From NCBI RefSeq assembly GCF_001619615.1, contig NZ_LQQP01000020.1, forward strand, positions 24,326-88,325: 64,000 nucleotides of DNA, written 5' to 3'. Below are positions 26,741-36,400 of the stretch, piece by piece. A program made the position numbers and the translations under genes. Origin of the DNA: Microbacterium sp. T32 (GTDB lineage Bacteria > Actinomycetota > Actinomycetes > Actinomycetales > Microbacteriaceae). The stretch's first letter is position 1. Each line of letters opens with the position of its first letter. The notes beneath the pieces were generated by a model that had not been told where the DNA came from, did no database searches, and was given only the letters and a program-made list of their open reading frames with translations.

Positions 26741-27922
26741 ATGGCAAACGACCGAGCGTTGGAACAGCACATCGCAATGTTTGGCGAAAGTGGCAGCGGC
26801 AAGACCGTCCTCCTTTCCTCCTTCTACGGAGCCGCGCAAGAGTCTTCGAACAAGAAGCGAAGCGGGTTCCGCGTGCTCGCCGAGGATCCCGGACAGGGGA
26901 CTCGTCTGAGGAAGAGCTACCTGGGCATGAAGAACTCCGGGTCACTCCCCGCCGCGAATCACTTCCGGTCGACCGCGTACTCGTTCCTCGCGCAGCCGAT
27001 CGCTGATGCGAGAGCGAAACCAGCGAAGTCGAGTAGTGCCGAACAACTTCGCCTCGTTTGGCATGACTACCCCGGCGAGTGGCTCGAGCAAGACGTCAGC
27101 GGGCCCGCGGAAGCGAAGCGCAAAGTCGAGACCTTCCGCTCACTTCTGAGTTCAGACGTTGCGTTACTTCTCGTAGACGCCCAACGCCTCCTTGAAAACT
27201 CCGGCGAGGAAGAGCGCTACCTCAAGTCGTTGTTGACCTCATTCACTAACGGACTGCTCCTGATAACGGACGACATACTGGATGACGGTGTCCCTCTCAC
27301 TCGATTTCCCCGCATCTGGACGCTCGCTCTTTCCAAGTCCGACCTCGTACCGGATATGGATGTCTCAGAATTCGCGGATCTCTTGATCGAGAAAGTCGGC
27401 GACGAAATCAACGAACTCCGCGATGTACTGGGCGGGATCGTGGCGGAACGCGACGCCCTCTCGGTGGGCGAGGACTTCGTGTTGCTGTCCTCGGCAAGAT
27501 TCACTCCGGGAGAAATTCATGTGCATGAGCGTGTCGGGGTGGACCTTCTCCTGCCCATCGCCGCGGTGCTCCCGCTGGAACGAAAACTCAAGTGGGCGGA
27601 AAGGCTGAACAATCGAGGCAAGGTAGCCTCCGAACTGTTGGGAGGCGTCGGTGTTCTCGCCAAAGCTCTAGGCGGAGTAGGTGCACTCGGTGCGTTGATC
27701 GGAGCCAAGGGAAAAGGCAAGCTCGCCGGCGCACTGCTCCTCGGTCTGGGCCTGTTCGGGTCGAAGCTCGAGGAAGCGGCGAAGGCCGGCGGCGAAAGGC
27801 TCAAAGCAGCTCATGCCGATGCAGTAGCGAAGCGCGACCGCATCCGAGCCATCCTGACAGCGTTCGCGATTGAGTTGGAGGATGCGGAGTCCGACGGAAT
27901 CCTTCTCAGGAGTCCTCGATGA
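26741..27922 (+). CDS. TRAFAC-like P-loop GTPase with glycine-rich C-terminal segment
   Basis: A 393-aa protein with an N-terminal GTPase-like domain. Walker A is GESGSGKT (residues 15-22), a G3-like DYPG lies at 109-112, and a G4-like SKSD at 198-201. Residues about 297-340 are Gly/Ala/Leu-rich with few charges (GGVGVLAKALGG, ALLLGLGLFG), then a charged helix (about 340-375). Double-GTPase/TRAFAC-clade proteins are recognised in bacterial conflict systems; I place this protein near them by motif pattern, not by an alignment. The Gly-rich segment could insert in membrane. It overlaps the next gene by 4 bases. Confidence 0.7.
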   Translation: MANDRALEQHIAMFGESGSGKTVLLSSFYGAAQESSNKKRSGFRVLAEDPGQGTRLRKSYLGMKNSGSLPAANHFRSTAYSFLAQPIADARAKPAKSSSAEQLRLVWHDYPGEWLEQDVSGPAEAKRKVETFRSLLSSDVALLLVDAQRLLENSGEEERYLKSLLTSFTNGLLLITDDILDDGVPLTRFPRIWTLALSKSDLVPDMDVSEFADLLIEKVGDEINELRDVLGGIVAERDALSVGEDFVLLSSARFTPGEIHVHERVGVDLLLPIAAVLPLERKLKWAERLNNRGKVASELLGGVGVLAKALGGVGALGALIGAKGKGKLAGALLLGLGLFGSKLEEAAKAGGERLKAAHADAVAKRDRIRAILTAFAIELEDAESDGILLRSPR

Positions 27923-28272
27923 CACTCATCTGGGTTACCCGCGGGAGGCGATGGGGCTTTCGCTTCCTCATGGACGGCGGGTTCTCAGATCCGCTGCCCG
28001 AGTACGACAAGGCGTTCTCTTGGGTGGCTGATCAGCCTGAAGTCTGCCGACGCACGGATGACAGAGTCGCTCTGCGCTTTCCTGATCCGGAGGGGCGAAG
28101 GGATCGAGCCGGGAGGGTCATCCCCCACGAGTTCGTCATCCTTGGCCCGGAGGCCCATGAGATTCACTCCGTTGAAGATGGGTACCGACTGGTGTGGCCC
28201 CGAGTGCGGGACGCATACGGACACGCGTGGGACGCGCCAAGCTCAGCTGTCCAGGGCGGTCACGTCACTTAG
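27919..28272 (+). CDS. Partner protein of the GTPase, unknown function
   Basis: A 117-aa soluble protein with no recognised family. It begins MTLIWVTRGRRWGFRFLMDG and is rich in Trp, Arg and Asp, with beta-type stretches (HEFVILGPEAHEIHSVEDGY). Its ATG overlaps the GTPase stop (ATGA), so the two are coupled and likely act together, for example as GTPase plus regulator or sensor. No signal peptide or membrane helix is visible. Confidence 0.6.
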   Translation: MTLIWVTRGRRWGFRFLMDGGFSDPLPEYDKAFSWVADQPEVCRRTDDRVALRFPDPEGRRDRAGRVIPHEFVILGPEAHEIHSVEDGYRLVWPRVRDAYGHAWDAPSSAVQGGHVT

Positions 28273-28349
28273 CGTCCGGTTCGGTATCCGCACGGCCGTT
28301 GCAGGTTGGGCGGCCGCGAACCTGGCGCATTCCGCTTGGAGGTGACCTA

Positions 28350-28548
28350 GTGATCCGACTTCTCCTCGCCGAAGACCAGGCGCTCGTCCGCAGCGCCATC
28401 GCCGCCCTGCGCGGTCTAGAGCCCGAGATCGAGGTCGTCGCCCAGGTCGGCCGCGGCGACGAGGTGTTCGATGCTGCTCGCGCGTTCGAGGCGACGGTGG
28501 CGCGGCTCTGTGTCGAGACGCCCGGCATCGACGGCATCGCCGCGCGGC
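28350..28548 (+). pseudogene. Truncated response-regulator fragment
   Basis: From GTG 28350, preceded by GGAGGTGA, 65 codons align with the start of the response regulator at 25089 at 52 identical residues of 65. Similarity stops near GIDGIAA (about 28548), before the receiver is complete, and the phospho-acceptor Asp is replaced by Cys (ARLCVETPG). It is a non-functional piece of a duplicated regulator, and it marks the left edge of the defence island. Bases 28549-28635 beyond it hold no recognised gene. Confidence 0.8.
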
Positions 28549-28635
28549 TTTGCATGGGTTCTAGGGGGACAGACTTCAACGCCGAGTCCCAGGATCACCA
28601 GGCTTTGAGAGCCTCCAGTACTTCTGTCCGCGAGA

Positions 28636-29784
28636 TCAGAAGACGCTGGCAAGCAGCCGCCCGATCGCCGCACCGAGTGGGATCGGCACGGCGTTCCCTA
28701 TCTGTCGGGCGATATCGGTACGGGAACCCACGAACCGGTGCCTTGAACCGAACCCTTGAAGCAGGGCTGCCTCATAGTGAGTAATCGCGCGATGCTCCTC
28801 GGGGTGAATGTACCGCCCCTTCTCCGGCTTGAAGAACTCGGTGCGGATCGTTACGGATGGACGGGCCCAGTGAAGCCGGCCCATCACATCGCCGGAACCC
28901 GTCTTATGCCTAGTCCAGCAGGCCGCCATGAGGTGCGGGTACGATTCAAGATCGCGGCGGTTCCCGCCCGCAGGGATCACGGCGAAGCGGTCCTTCGACA
29001 GTTGCGTGTAGTTCCGGCTCCAGTGGAGATCGCGAACGGCGAATGCCCCGGCGAACTTCTTGCCTCGGAACTCCGTGCTACGCGCGTCGAAGACGGCATC
29101 GCGGTCGGGGGTCCTTGGCACCGGGTCGAGTACATCCCTCACCGTGACCCAAGCTGGCAGATTGCTCTTGGGGTCTGCCGAGTGCGTCGGCACGAGCTCG
29201 CCTGGGAAGCCCAGATCGCGGTGATAGCCGATGATGACGGTCCGGCGACGAGTCTGGGCTGCTCCGAAGTCGGCAGCATTGTAGACCTTGGCCTTGAAGG
29301 CATACTCGGGCAGCATCCCGCCCTTCGCGGTAGCTTCCTCGAACAGGCGGAACTGCGGCGACTTCTTGAACTCGGCGACGTTCTCGACGATGAAGTACTT
29401 CGGCGCGGCCCGACGGATGGTCTGCGCGTACTCGCGCCAGAGGAAGTTCCGCTCGTCTTCAACGTCCTGCTTGCCGAGGCTCGAGAACCCCTGACAGGGC
29501 GGCCCGCCGATGATCACATCCGCACCCGGCACGTCGCCCTTGAGCCACTCCTTGATGTCACCCGCGAACACCAGGCCTCTTCCGTAGGTCGCCTCGTACG
29601 AAGCCGCCGCGGCAGCGTCCATCTCGACGGCAGCTACCGTTTTGAACCGATCCGAGGCGGCATGAAGCCCCGCGGTGAGGCCCCCGGCTCCTGCGAACAG
29701 GTCCAGAGCCTTGATCTCTTGGGTCACCCTGCGATCGTACGGAGCCGAAGGCGGCTCACCGCGCGGGCGCGCCGGCGCAACCAT
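28636..29784 (-). CDS. drmMII: DNA (cytosine-5) methyltransferase of the DISARM-type operon
   Basis: A 382-aa C5-cytosine methyltransferase. Motif I is ALDLFAGAGGL (about residue 27-37), the catalytic Cys is in GGPPCQGFS (Cys97), ENV is at about 134-136, motif VIII QTRRR at about 177-181, and motif X is RQIGNAVP. It is the last gene of the operon. Start ATG 29784 shares one base with the drmB stop (TGATG); GTG 29727 is a shorter alternative. In DISARM this enzyme would mark self DNA. Calling it DrmMII rests on its being next to drmA and drmB. Confidence 0.86.
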   Translation of the reverse strand: MVAPARPRGEPPSAPYDRRVTQEIKALDLFAGAGGLTAGLHAASDRFKTVAAVEMDAAAAASYEATYGRGLVFAGDIKEWLKGDVPGADVIIGGPPCQGFSSLGKQDVEDERNFLWREYAQTIRRAAPKYFIVENVAEFKKSPQFRLFEEATAKGGMLPEYAFKAKVYNAADFGAAQTRRRTVIIGYHRDLGFPGELVPTHSADPKSNLPAWVTVRDVLDPVPRTPDRDAVFDARSTEFRGKKFAGAFAVRDLHWSRNYTQLSKDRFAVIPAGGNRRDLESYPHLMAACWTRHKTGSGDVMGRLHWARPSVTIRTEFFKPEKGRYIHPEEHRAITHYEAALLQGFGSRHRFVGSRTDIARQIGNAVPIPLGAAIGRLLASVF

Positions 29785-31616
29785 CAGGCCACTCCTAATG
29801 ACGCCCGGACGGAGGGAAGCACGTCCGCGAGTAGTCCGCTGACCTCGCTGCCGCCAAGCACGAGCTGACGGTCGAGCAGCCGATTTCCCGTCTCGCAGGA
29901 TGTCTCGCTGACGAGGGCACAGCCGTGGCATGCCGAGAGGTTTAGCTGGGATGATCCCTGGCGATCGCTCTCGATGCACACGGGGTCGTTCGAGCACACG
30001 TCGGCGTCGTCCAGTGCCGCAATGAGCAGGGGGATCAGCTGGTCTGGTTCACCGAGACGGACCAGCCCCCCGAGGGTTCCTTGCGCGTCGCCAGCCGCCG
30101 TGTAGATGAGGATGCCCGCCGTGTTGTCGGTCCGTTCCGTACTTGCGTAGATCCGTTCCTGTAGGGCCGCTGACGTGTAGCCGCTCGAGAACGCGAGCCG
30201 ACGGATCAGCAGGTGGGCGATGGTGTGCAGCGCGATGAAGCGAGGCTCCGGCACGTCGAGACGCGAACGGGCCCATTCCAGCTGCTCACGCCGATCCATG
30301 AGGATGTGCGCGCGAGCCTGCACGTCGGGTAGGGACTCCCAAGCCCGCAGCGCATCCTCGTCGAACCGAAGGAAGATCCCCTCGCCGAACAGTTCCAGGG
30401 ACGGATACACGGGGCGCTGCTTCGGATCCTGGCCCAGGTCTGCGCTGACGAAGGTCGCCGTCGGACTGTGCCTGCGGAATCCCTTCAGTGCGCGCACCTC
30501 GCGGACGCGATGCACCTGTCCGATCCCCGAGATCACACCTCGAAGCTCGGCCGGCCCGGACGTGATCGACCCTGCGGACCACCCGTCGACGACGAAGTCA
30601 CTGAGCTCCCGATCCTTGCCTGCGACGATCTTTTGCACGAAGGCGGCCCATTCACCGTCCTTGAGCACATGCATCCCGGTCTCCTCGGATCGCTCGCCGC
30701 CTAGGGCCACAGCGAGGACCATTTCAGCGCCGACACCGAAATCCTCCGCGATCCAGCCCGCGATCGTCTCGGACTTCGGCCCGCCGTTGTCGTCGATCAG
30801 TCGCTGGAAGTAGTCGTGCGCCCGGACCTTGTCGATCAGCTCCTGCGACGCCGTCTTCTCCTCGGGGATGTCGAGCGCGGAAACGCGCTCGGCAATGTAG
30901 TTGCCGGTCGCGCCGCGCTGGACCGCGACGAGGTCCGCGTCGCACGGTTCAACCACCGAGTCATCAGGCTCCCACGGCTGACGTCCCTCGCATCGGATGC
31001 CGTCGCGGTGAAGCGCCCCCTCACCCACGAGCTCGGACAGCGGACGCGAACGCTTGCACCCGCCGCAAACGACTCGAAGAGAGGCTAGGCCCTCGCCACT
31101 CGTGTTCGAACGCACGAAGCGGAGCTCCTTGTACGCGCGACAGACGCGGACTTCCTCGGTCACGCCCCTGTCGTGCCCGCGGTGAGCCCACATGAACCAG
31201 GGCACGTCCTGGACGTGACTGCCCGTTCTGCAGACTGCGATGTACCGCATGGGCACGAGCAGGCCACCGCAGCCGCACCGGTTCCGGAAGCGCCCCTTGT
31301 CGATGGTTGTCAGCTTGGACAGCTTGAGGCATCGCTCGCAGAAGCGCCATGCCGGGAATCGCCAGTAAGGCAGGCTCGCGGTCTCCTGCCCGGCCCTCCC
31401 GGCATGCGACGGGGCCTGGCGGAGCACGGGACGGGGCCGTCCGGGCTCCACGAGCTGGTCGACGAGGCGGCTGCAGTGGATCTCAGTCGCCACCTTCCGG
31501 TCCCACCACGAGGTGTCGGGAGCGATGAGGGACTCCCCCCGGATGTCGACGATCGCCCCGACGCCGAACGGGGACACCGTCTCCGACAGACGGAGATCAT
31601 GCCGGATCCTCTGCAC
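29784..31616 (-). CDS. drmB: DrmB, DUF1998 zinc protein of DISARM
   Basis: A 610-aa DUF1998 protein. Near residue 100 is a Cys-rich zinc segment (CERCLKLSK, then RNRCGCGGL). The C-terminal DUF1998 part carries AGILIYTAAGDAQGTLGG and a second Cys cluster ACHGCALVSETSCETG. DrmB acts with the DrmA helicase in DISARM. The start GTG 31616 lies inside drmA (20-base overlap) and the stop touches the methyltransferase start, so it is translationally coupled. It is complete and shows no damage. Confidence 0.86.
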   Translation of the reverse strand: MQRIRHDLRLSETVSPFGVGAIVDIRGESLIAPDTSWWDRKVATEIHCSRLVDQLVEPGRPRPVLRQAPSHAGRAGQETASLPYWRFPAWRFCERCLKLSKLTTIDKGRFRNRCGCGGLLVPMRYIAVCRTGSHVQDVPWFMWAHRGHDRGVTEEVRVCRAYKELRFVRSNTSGEGLASLRVVCGGCKRSRPLSELVGEGALHRDGIRCEGRQPWEPDDSVVEPCDADLVAVQRGATGNYIAERVSALDIPEEKTASQELIDKVRAHDYFQRLIDDNGGPKSETIAGWIAEDFGVGAEMVLAVALGGERSEETGMHVLKDGEWAAFVQKIVAGKDRELSDFVVDGWSAGSITSGPAELRGVISGIGQVHRVREVRALKGFRRHSPTATFVSADLGQDPKQRPVYPSLELFGEGIFLRFDEDALRAWESLPDVQARAHILMDRREQLEWARSRLDVPEPRFIALHTIAHLLIRRLAFSSGYTSAALQERIYASTERTDNTAGILIYTAAGDAQGTLGGLVRLGEPDQLIPLLIAALDDADVCSNDPVCIESDRQGSSQLNLSACHGCALVSETSCETGNRLLDRQLVLGGSEVSGLLADVLPSVRASLGVA

Positions 31617-34600
31617 GCTGCACCTCCCGCTCGGGCTCCTGCACCTCGACTGCGACATTCGGCTCGACGGACCGCATCGAGTCGCCGACCAGCCATTCAT
31701 CGCCTGTCTGCCCGAAACGCTTCACCAGCGCTCGGTCCCCCGAGTGGCGGTGCTCGTATCGGAGTCTTTCGTTCGCCTCACGGGCCTCTCGCGCCTTCCG
31801 GTCCCACTCCCGGAGGAGCTGCCATACCTGATCGCCGACCGCGGACTGTTCGTCCTCCTCGGACTCCCCGACCAGGTCGAGGAAGCGCCCGATCAACGTC
31901 TCCACCGTGGCACGGAGGCGAGTGTCGGAGAGATCGAAGGCGCCGGCGTCATCGTCACCGGTGAGCACCGGCACGCCGTGCCGAAGCAGCGCGATCAGCG
32001 CACCGGCCAGCGAGCGATCGCGCGACGAGAGCGACCAGGGCGTGACGCTCGTCGGCTCGACACTCCGATACAGCGCGTCGTGGTACCCCCGGAAGGTCTC
32101 GAAATGTGACCGGTCACGAGCACGATTCGACCGGAACAGCGTCACCACGATGCCGCTCACCGATCCACGGCCAACTCGGCTCGTCGCCTGGATGTATTCC
32201 GCCGTCGTCTTCGGCTGTCCGACCATCAGCATCAGCGCGAGGCGCTGCACGTCGATCCCGACCGACAGCATGTTCGACGACAGCACCGCGTCCACCGCGT
32301 CATCGGACTGATCTGCGCTGAGGCGAAGCTGTCGTAGGTCCTTCGGCAGCTCTTCCGGCCCACGACGGCTCGTCAGCTCGATCACCCGGTCGGCGCGCAC
32401 CGTCCTCAGCTCGAACCCCAGTCGGTCCGCGCGAGCTCCCAGTCTGCCGTTGATGTCGTCGAGGAGTAATGCTCCAGTACGCCCCAGCTCTCGGAGGCTG
32501 TTGTGCTAAATCACGAACGTCCAGTAGGGGTCGATGCGGTCGCCGATGAGATCCACGCCGATGAGGACCCCCGGCAGCTCGAGGAGCGGAGACGCCGCGG
32601 CCACCAGGGCGGTGGCCTGCGACACGCTCTGCGGCATCATCCCGGCGTACAGGCGCCCCTCGCCGCTAGCCACCGGGCTGGCGAAGAACGTCGTGTCACC
32701 GTCGATCCCGGCGGGCGGATAGAGCGCTACCTTCCGGCCGTACAGACCCTTCACCTGAGAATCAGACGCACGGATCGTCGCGGTCGAGGCGACGATCTTC
32801 GGCGTGGAGTCGGCATTGCTCAGCAGCAGTTGGATGACCGCGTCGAAGACCGCGACGCTCGTCCCGAGTGGACCGGACAGCAGGTGCAGCTCGTCCTGGA
32901 TGACGAGCGACGGCTGCCGATACGGTGTGCCGATGCCAAGGAGTCGCCCGGCGGCATCCTTGAACTGGAGCCGGGCGAACTTGTCGACCGTGGCCAGCAG
33001 GAAGGTCGGCGGCTCTTCGTAGAGAAGCTCGTCGACGACGTTCAACGGGAGATCTCGGTGAGAGAACTCGCAGGCCGGGTCCACGCATCGGAAGACGACG
33101 TCGTTGCCGACTTGACGCGCCCCATACAGCCGGCGCGTGTCGTCCTTCTTGATTGGGACGAGTTCGGTCAGGCACCACGGACACTCCGTGATCTGGAATT
33201 CGTTCGCATCCTGCGGGTGTTGGGCCTTGTAGAGCCGGTCGAGAGCGTATTTCGCGTCGGCGCGGGTGCCCGGCGTCGCCTCGTTCCCGACCCAGAGGCC
33301 GATCGAGAACCTCGCCATCCCCTTCACCCGCTGGTCCGTCGCGCGGAGCAGCTCCATCGCACAGATCAGGGACCCGGCCCTCTGGAACTGTTGGGAAGTG
33401 AGCAGGCGCAGGGTGTAGCGAGTGATCACCGCCGTCCCTCCACCGGCTGAGCCGTGCCGGAGCCGACGCAGAAAGATGACGATGGCGGCGAGCGCCAGAT
33501 ACGCCTCGGTCTTGCCACCGCCTGTCGGGAACCAGATGAGGTCGACCAGTGATCGGTCAGGGTGGGCGTCGTCGACGCTCGAGGCGAGTGACACCAAGAG
33601 GAAGCCGAGCTGGAACGGGCGCCACGAAGGCGCCGGGTCCTCCTCGGCGCGACCGAGGGCTGCTTGACGCATCTGCAGGCGCATCGCCGACATGGCGAGT
33701 GCGAAGGCGGTTCGGAGCGCGACCGACTCCGGATCCGCGAGCGCATCGATCCCCTGCCGCATCCGAGTAGCCGTGATTCCCCCCCGTGCGGCGATCGACT
33801 CGGCCTCCGAACCAAGTTCCGACGCCTGCGCGCGCTGATCTGCGACCCACTCAGAGAAGGAATCGACAAACGACCCCAGTGCTTCCAGAACCGGTGGCGG
33901 CTCCGAGTCGATCGTCGCGAGGAAGGCGAGATCGAGCGCGGGTCGGGCGCTGTCGCCGAGCTTGTCACCGCCGGTCTGCTCGATCGCCGGTACGACGAAG
34001 TGCGGCACGGGGTCGAGCCTGATCCGGACGCAGTCACCCGCCTCGTTAGTCTCCCAGTCGGCGGCCATGCCGTGCCCGACCGCGAACACCTTGCGGCTCC
34101 GATACCGCAGACGCAGTTCGGCCGCCTCCGGATCGACGTCGATCGCCCGCGACACGTCGTACTCGAGGATCCGAGCGCCTTCCGCCGGACGGCCGGACAG
34201 ATCGACCTGGAAGAGCATGAGCGGGATGTCGCTCCGGTCCTCGCCCGTCGTCTTCGTGCGAAGGCGGACATGGAGGGTGACGAGCCAGTTCGAGGCTCCG
34301 TAGGGCCGCCAGCGGGTACCGACCTCGAACGGGACACCGCCGGCGGACAGTTGCCGCAGCTGCGCCTTGCCTCGCACGAGCTCGACGTTGCGGAACTCGT
34401 GACCGGTGCGCTGCCATCGTTGCGGCCCGTCGTCATCGATCAGTGCGTAGGTGCCTGCAGAGAAATCGCACAGCACAGACTCGGAGTCGGTGACGAAGGA
34501 GATCGCGGCGGAAGACGGTCGCCAGTCCTCGGCGAGCGGATTCGTCGCATCGTCCTCTTCGACATCGCCCTCTTCCACATCGGCCATGACCAGCTGCTGC

Positions 34601-34788
34601 GGATCGCTCTGGCCGGCGGAGACATTGCCTTGTGGCGCGGCCTCGTCGTCGATCGGGAAGAGCATCCCAACCGCGTATTGCAACGACGGGCGGTTTTCGA
34701 TGAGCACCTCGTCCTCGCCCTGCTCGGGCCCGACGTAGGCCGCTCGTAGATGATCGAGGGCGCGTTGTTGAGCTGGCGTGAGCGTCAT
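31597..34788 (-). pseudogene. drmA: DrmA helicase interrupted by an in-frame TAG
   Basis: A 1063-codon DrmA-like SF2 helicase read as two pieces because codon 761 is TAG (32506-32508). Before it are Walker A IWFPTGGGKTEAYL (about residue 421-432), DELHLL and STATIRA. After the stop the same frame continues HNSLRELGRTGALLL and reaches QATSRVGRGSVSG, the helicase motif VI. The residue at the stop is a Tyr in related proteins (VxYFNSLREL pattern, from memory). The second half is therefore translated only if there is readthrough or reinitiation. Its start overlaps the NERD gene stop (ATGA); its end overlaps drmB. Confidence 0.84.
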
Positions 34789-36302
34789 GCCTTCACCTTC
34801 GACCTGCGCACCAGCGTCTGCAGCCGTCGACGATCGGTGTCCGTGTAGACGACGTGGAGGGTCACGCGAGCCCGCGAGACTGCGACATACAGCGCCGCGA
34901 GCGCAGAGTCCGAATACTCCGTCGGAAGTTCGCAGACGATGACATGTTCCGCTTCGAGTCCCTTCGCGACCCTGGGGCTGAGAACCCGGATTCCGTCGAC
35001 GACTTCATCCAGCGACTCAGTCCCGGCAGCCGGAATGACCCAGATGCCGGCCGCCTTGACGCCGTCCTTCTTGAAGGACTTCGCGATCCGGATCGCCTGC
35101 ACCCGCGACTCGCCCTCCGGCACGGTCTCCCATTGGATCCGCTCGCCGTTGACGATCCCTGGGTCGCCGACATCGGCGCCCAGGTACTCCTGGACCATGT
35201 GGACGATCGCCCGCGTGTTGCGGACGTTCTTGCTCAGGTCGTACTCGATACCTTCGGTTCGGACGATCCCGAACACGTCATCATCAAACCGGCCGTCGAC
35301 TTGGGCCTGATTGTTCTGATCGAGGAACATCCTCCATCGACCCCGCTCCCGGCCGCCTGCGAGGACCCCGTCGAACACGTCCATCGCATCGGCGTACATT
35401 AAATCCTGCGCCTCGTCGACGAGCAGCACATCGAACCGGGAAGCAGGGTCGATGGAGTCGAACTCGCGCACCTCGATCGCTCTCCCGGCGAGCCGCGGCT
35501 CGAAGAACGTGCGAAGCCCCGGTGACCTGAACGTCACAAGAACGGACCGACCCGCCGCCGCCTCTTGCTTAGCGGCCTCGGCGAGGACCACCGACTTCCC
35601 CGTCCCGGCGCCGCCGAGCACAAGAATGCGCTGGTTCCTGGCCAAGCCGGCGAGCACCCGGGCCTGCTCGGCGGTCGCGACGTTCTGCTCGTCGATCACT
35701 GCCCCGCGCTGGGCATCGATGACGGGGAGTCGCGAGAACTCCCCGAAAAGGTCCTCCCGCAGCTCATCGACACGGGCCGTGGGCGCACCCCTGGGGGCAT
35801 CCGGCGCCGACCGGGCCACGGCGTCGAGCGCGGAGGATAGCGCGTCCACGGTCATCGACTCCTTCGCCAGCCAATGCGTCGCCTTCCACGCAACATCCGC
35901 CGGCGGGTGGTCGATGTCCGGCGTGACGGCGATCGCCTCCGAGGGGAACCAGCCAAGCCCATCCTCTTTAAGGATGTTGCGAAGTGCGAACATCGCATCC
36001 CGCGCCTGGTCTATGGGCGACGATTTCAGCTTGTGGTTGTCGCCGTTCCTGTCGATCGTGTACCAGGCGCCCTCGAACCTCTTCACGCCGCCGCCCTTGA
36101 CCTCCGCAACGATCGCAACCCCTTTCCAGAGGATGACGAAGTCGGCCTCGGCCATCTGTTTGCCGGGCGCCGTCCGCAGCTTGACCGAATAGAAAGCGAC
36201 CGCTTCGGCACTCGGCACGGCATGTAGCAGACGCGCCAGCTTTCGCTCGGCGTCGCTCTCCGCGGTGCGCTCGATGTCCTGCAGGTCGGGGCTCAAGATC
36301 AC
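34785..36302 (-). CDS. NERD nuclease-related / SF1 (UvrD-like) helicase fusion
   Basis: A 505-aa protein. Residues about 15-110 form a NERD domain: AEADFVILW and AEVKGGG supply the Asp and Glu-x-Lys of a PD-(D/E)xK-like fold. From about 205 a helicase follows, with Walker A LGGAGTGKS (230-237), Walker B LLVDEAQD (about 296) and AALYVAVSRARV motif VI. Start GTG 36302 overlaps the extended reading frame of the upstream gene as GTGA. It is the second gene of the operon. It is not a canonical DISARM component and could supply nuclease activity. Confidence 0.82.
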   Translation of the reverse strand: MILSPDLQDIERTAESDAERKLARLLHAVPSAEAVAFYSVKLRTAPGKQMAEADFVILWKGVAIVAEVKGGGVKRFEGAWYTIDRNGDNHKLKSSPIDQARDAMFALRNILKEDGLGWFPSEAIAVTPDIDHPPADVAWKATHWLAKESMTVDALSSALDAVARSAPDAPRGAPTARVDELREDLFGEFSRLPVIDAQRGAVIDEQNVATAEQARVLAGLARNQRILVLGGAGTGKSVVLAEAAKQEAAAGRSVLVTFRSPGLRTFFEPRLAGRAIEVREFDSIDPASRFDVLLVDEAQDLMYADAMDVFDGVLAGGRERGRWRMFLDQNNQAQVDGRFDDDVFGIVRTEGIEYDLSKNVRNTRAIVHMVQEYLGADVGDPGIVNGERIQWETVPEGESRVQAIRIAKSFKKDGVKAAGIWVIPAAGTESLDEVVDGIRVLSPRVAKGLEAEHVIVCELPTEYSDSALAALYVAVSRARVTLHVVYTDTDRRRLQTLVRRSKVKA

Positions 36303-36400
36303 GACTTCTGCTCCTGCCACAGCTCCTCGTACTCGCGGAATCCGAGCAAGCCGTTGATGTCGTCGCTGCCGAAGTTGTCGGCCATATCGACGATCAGGCA

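Noticed and set aside
28636..34788. A DrmC (phospholipase D) gene
   Set aside because: No HxK(x4)D motif pair was found in any frame of the operon.
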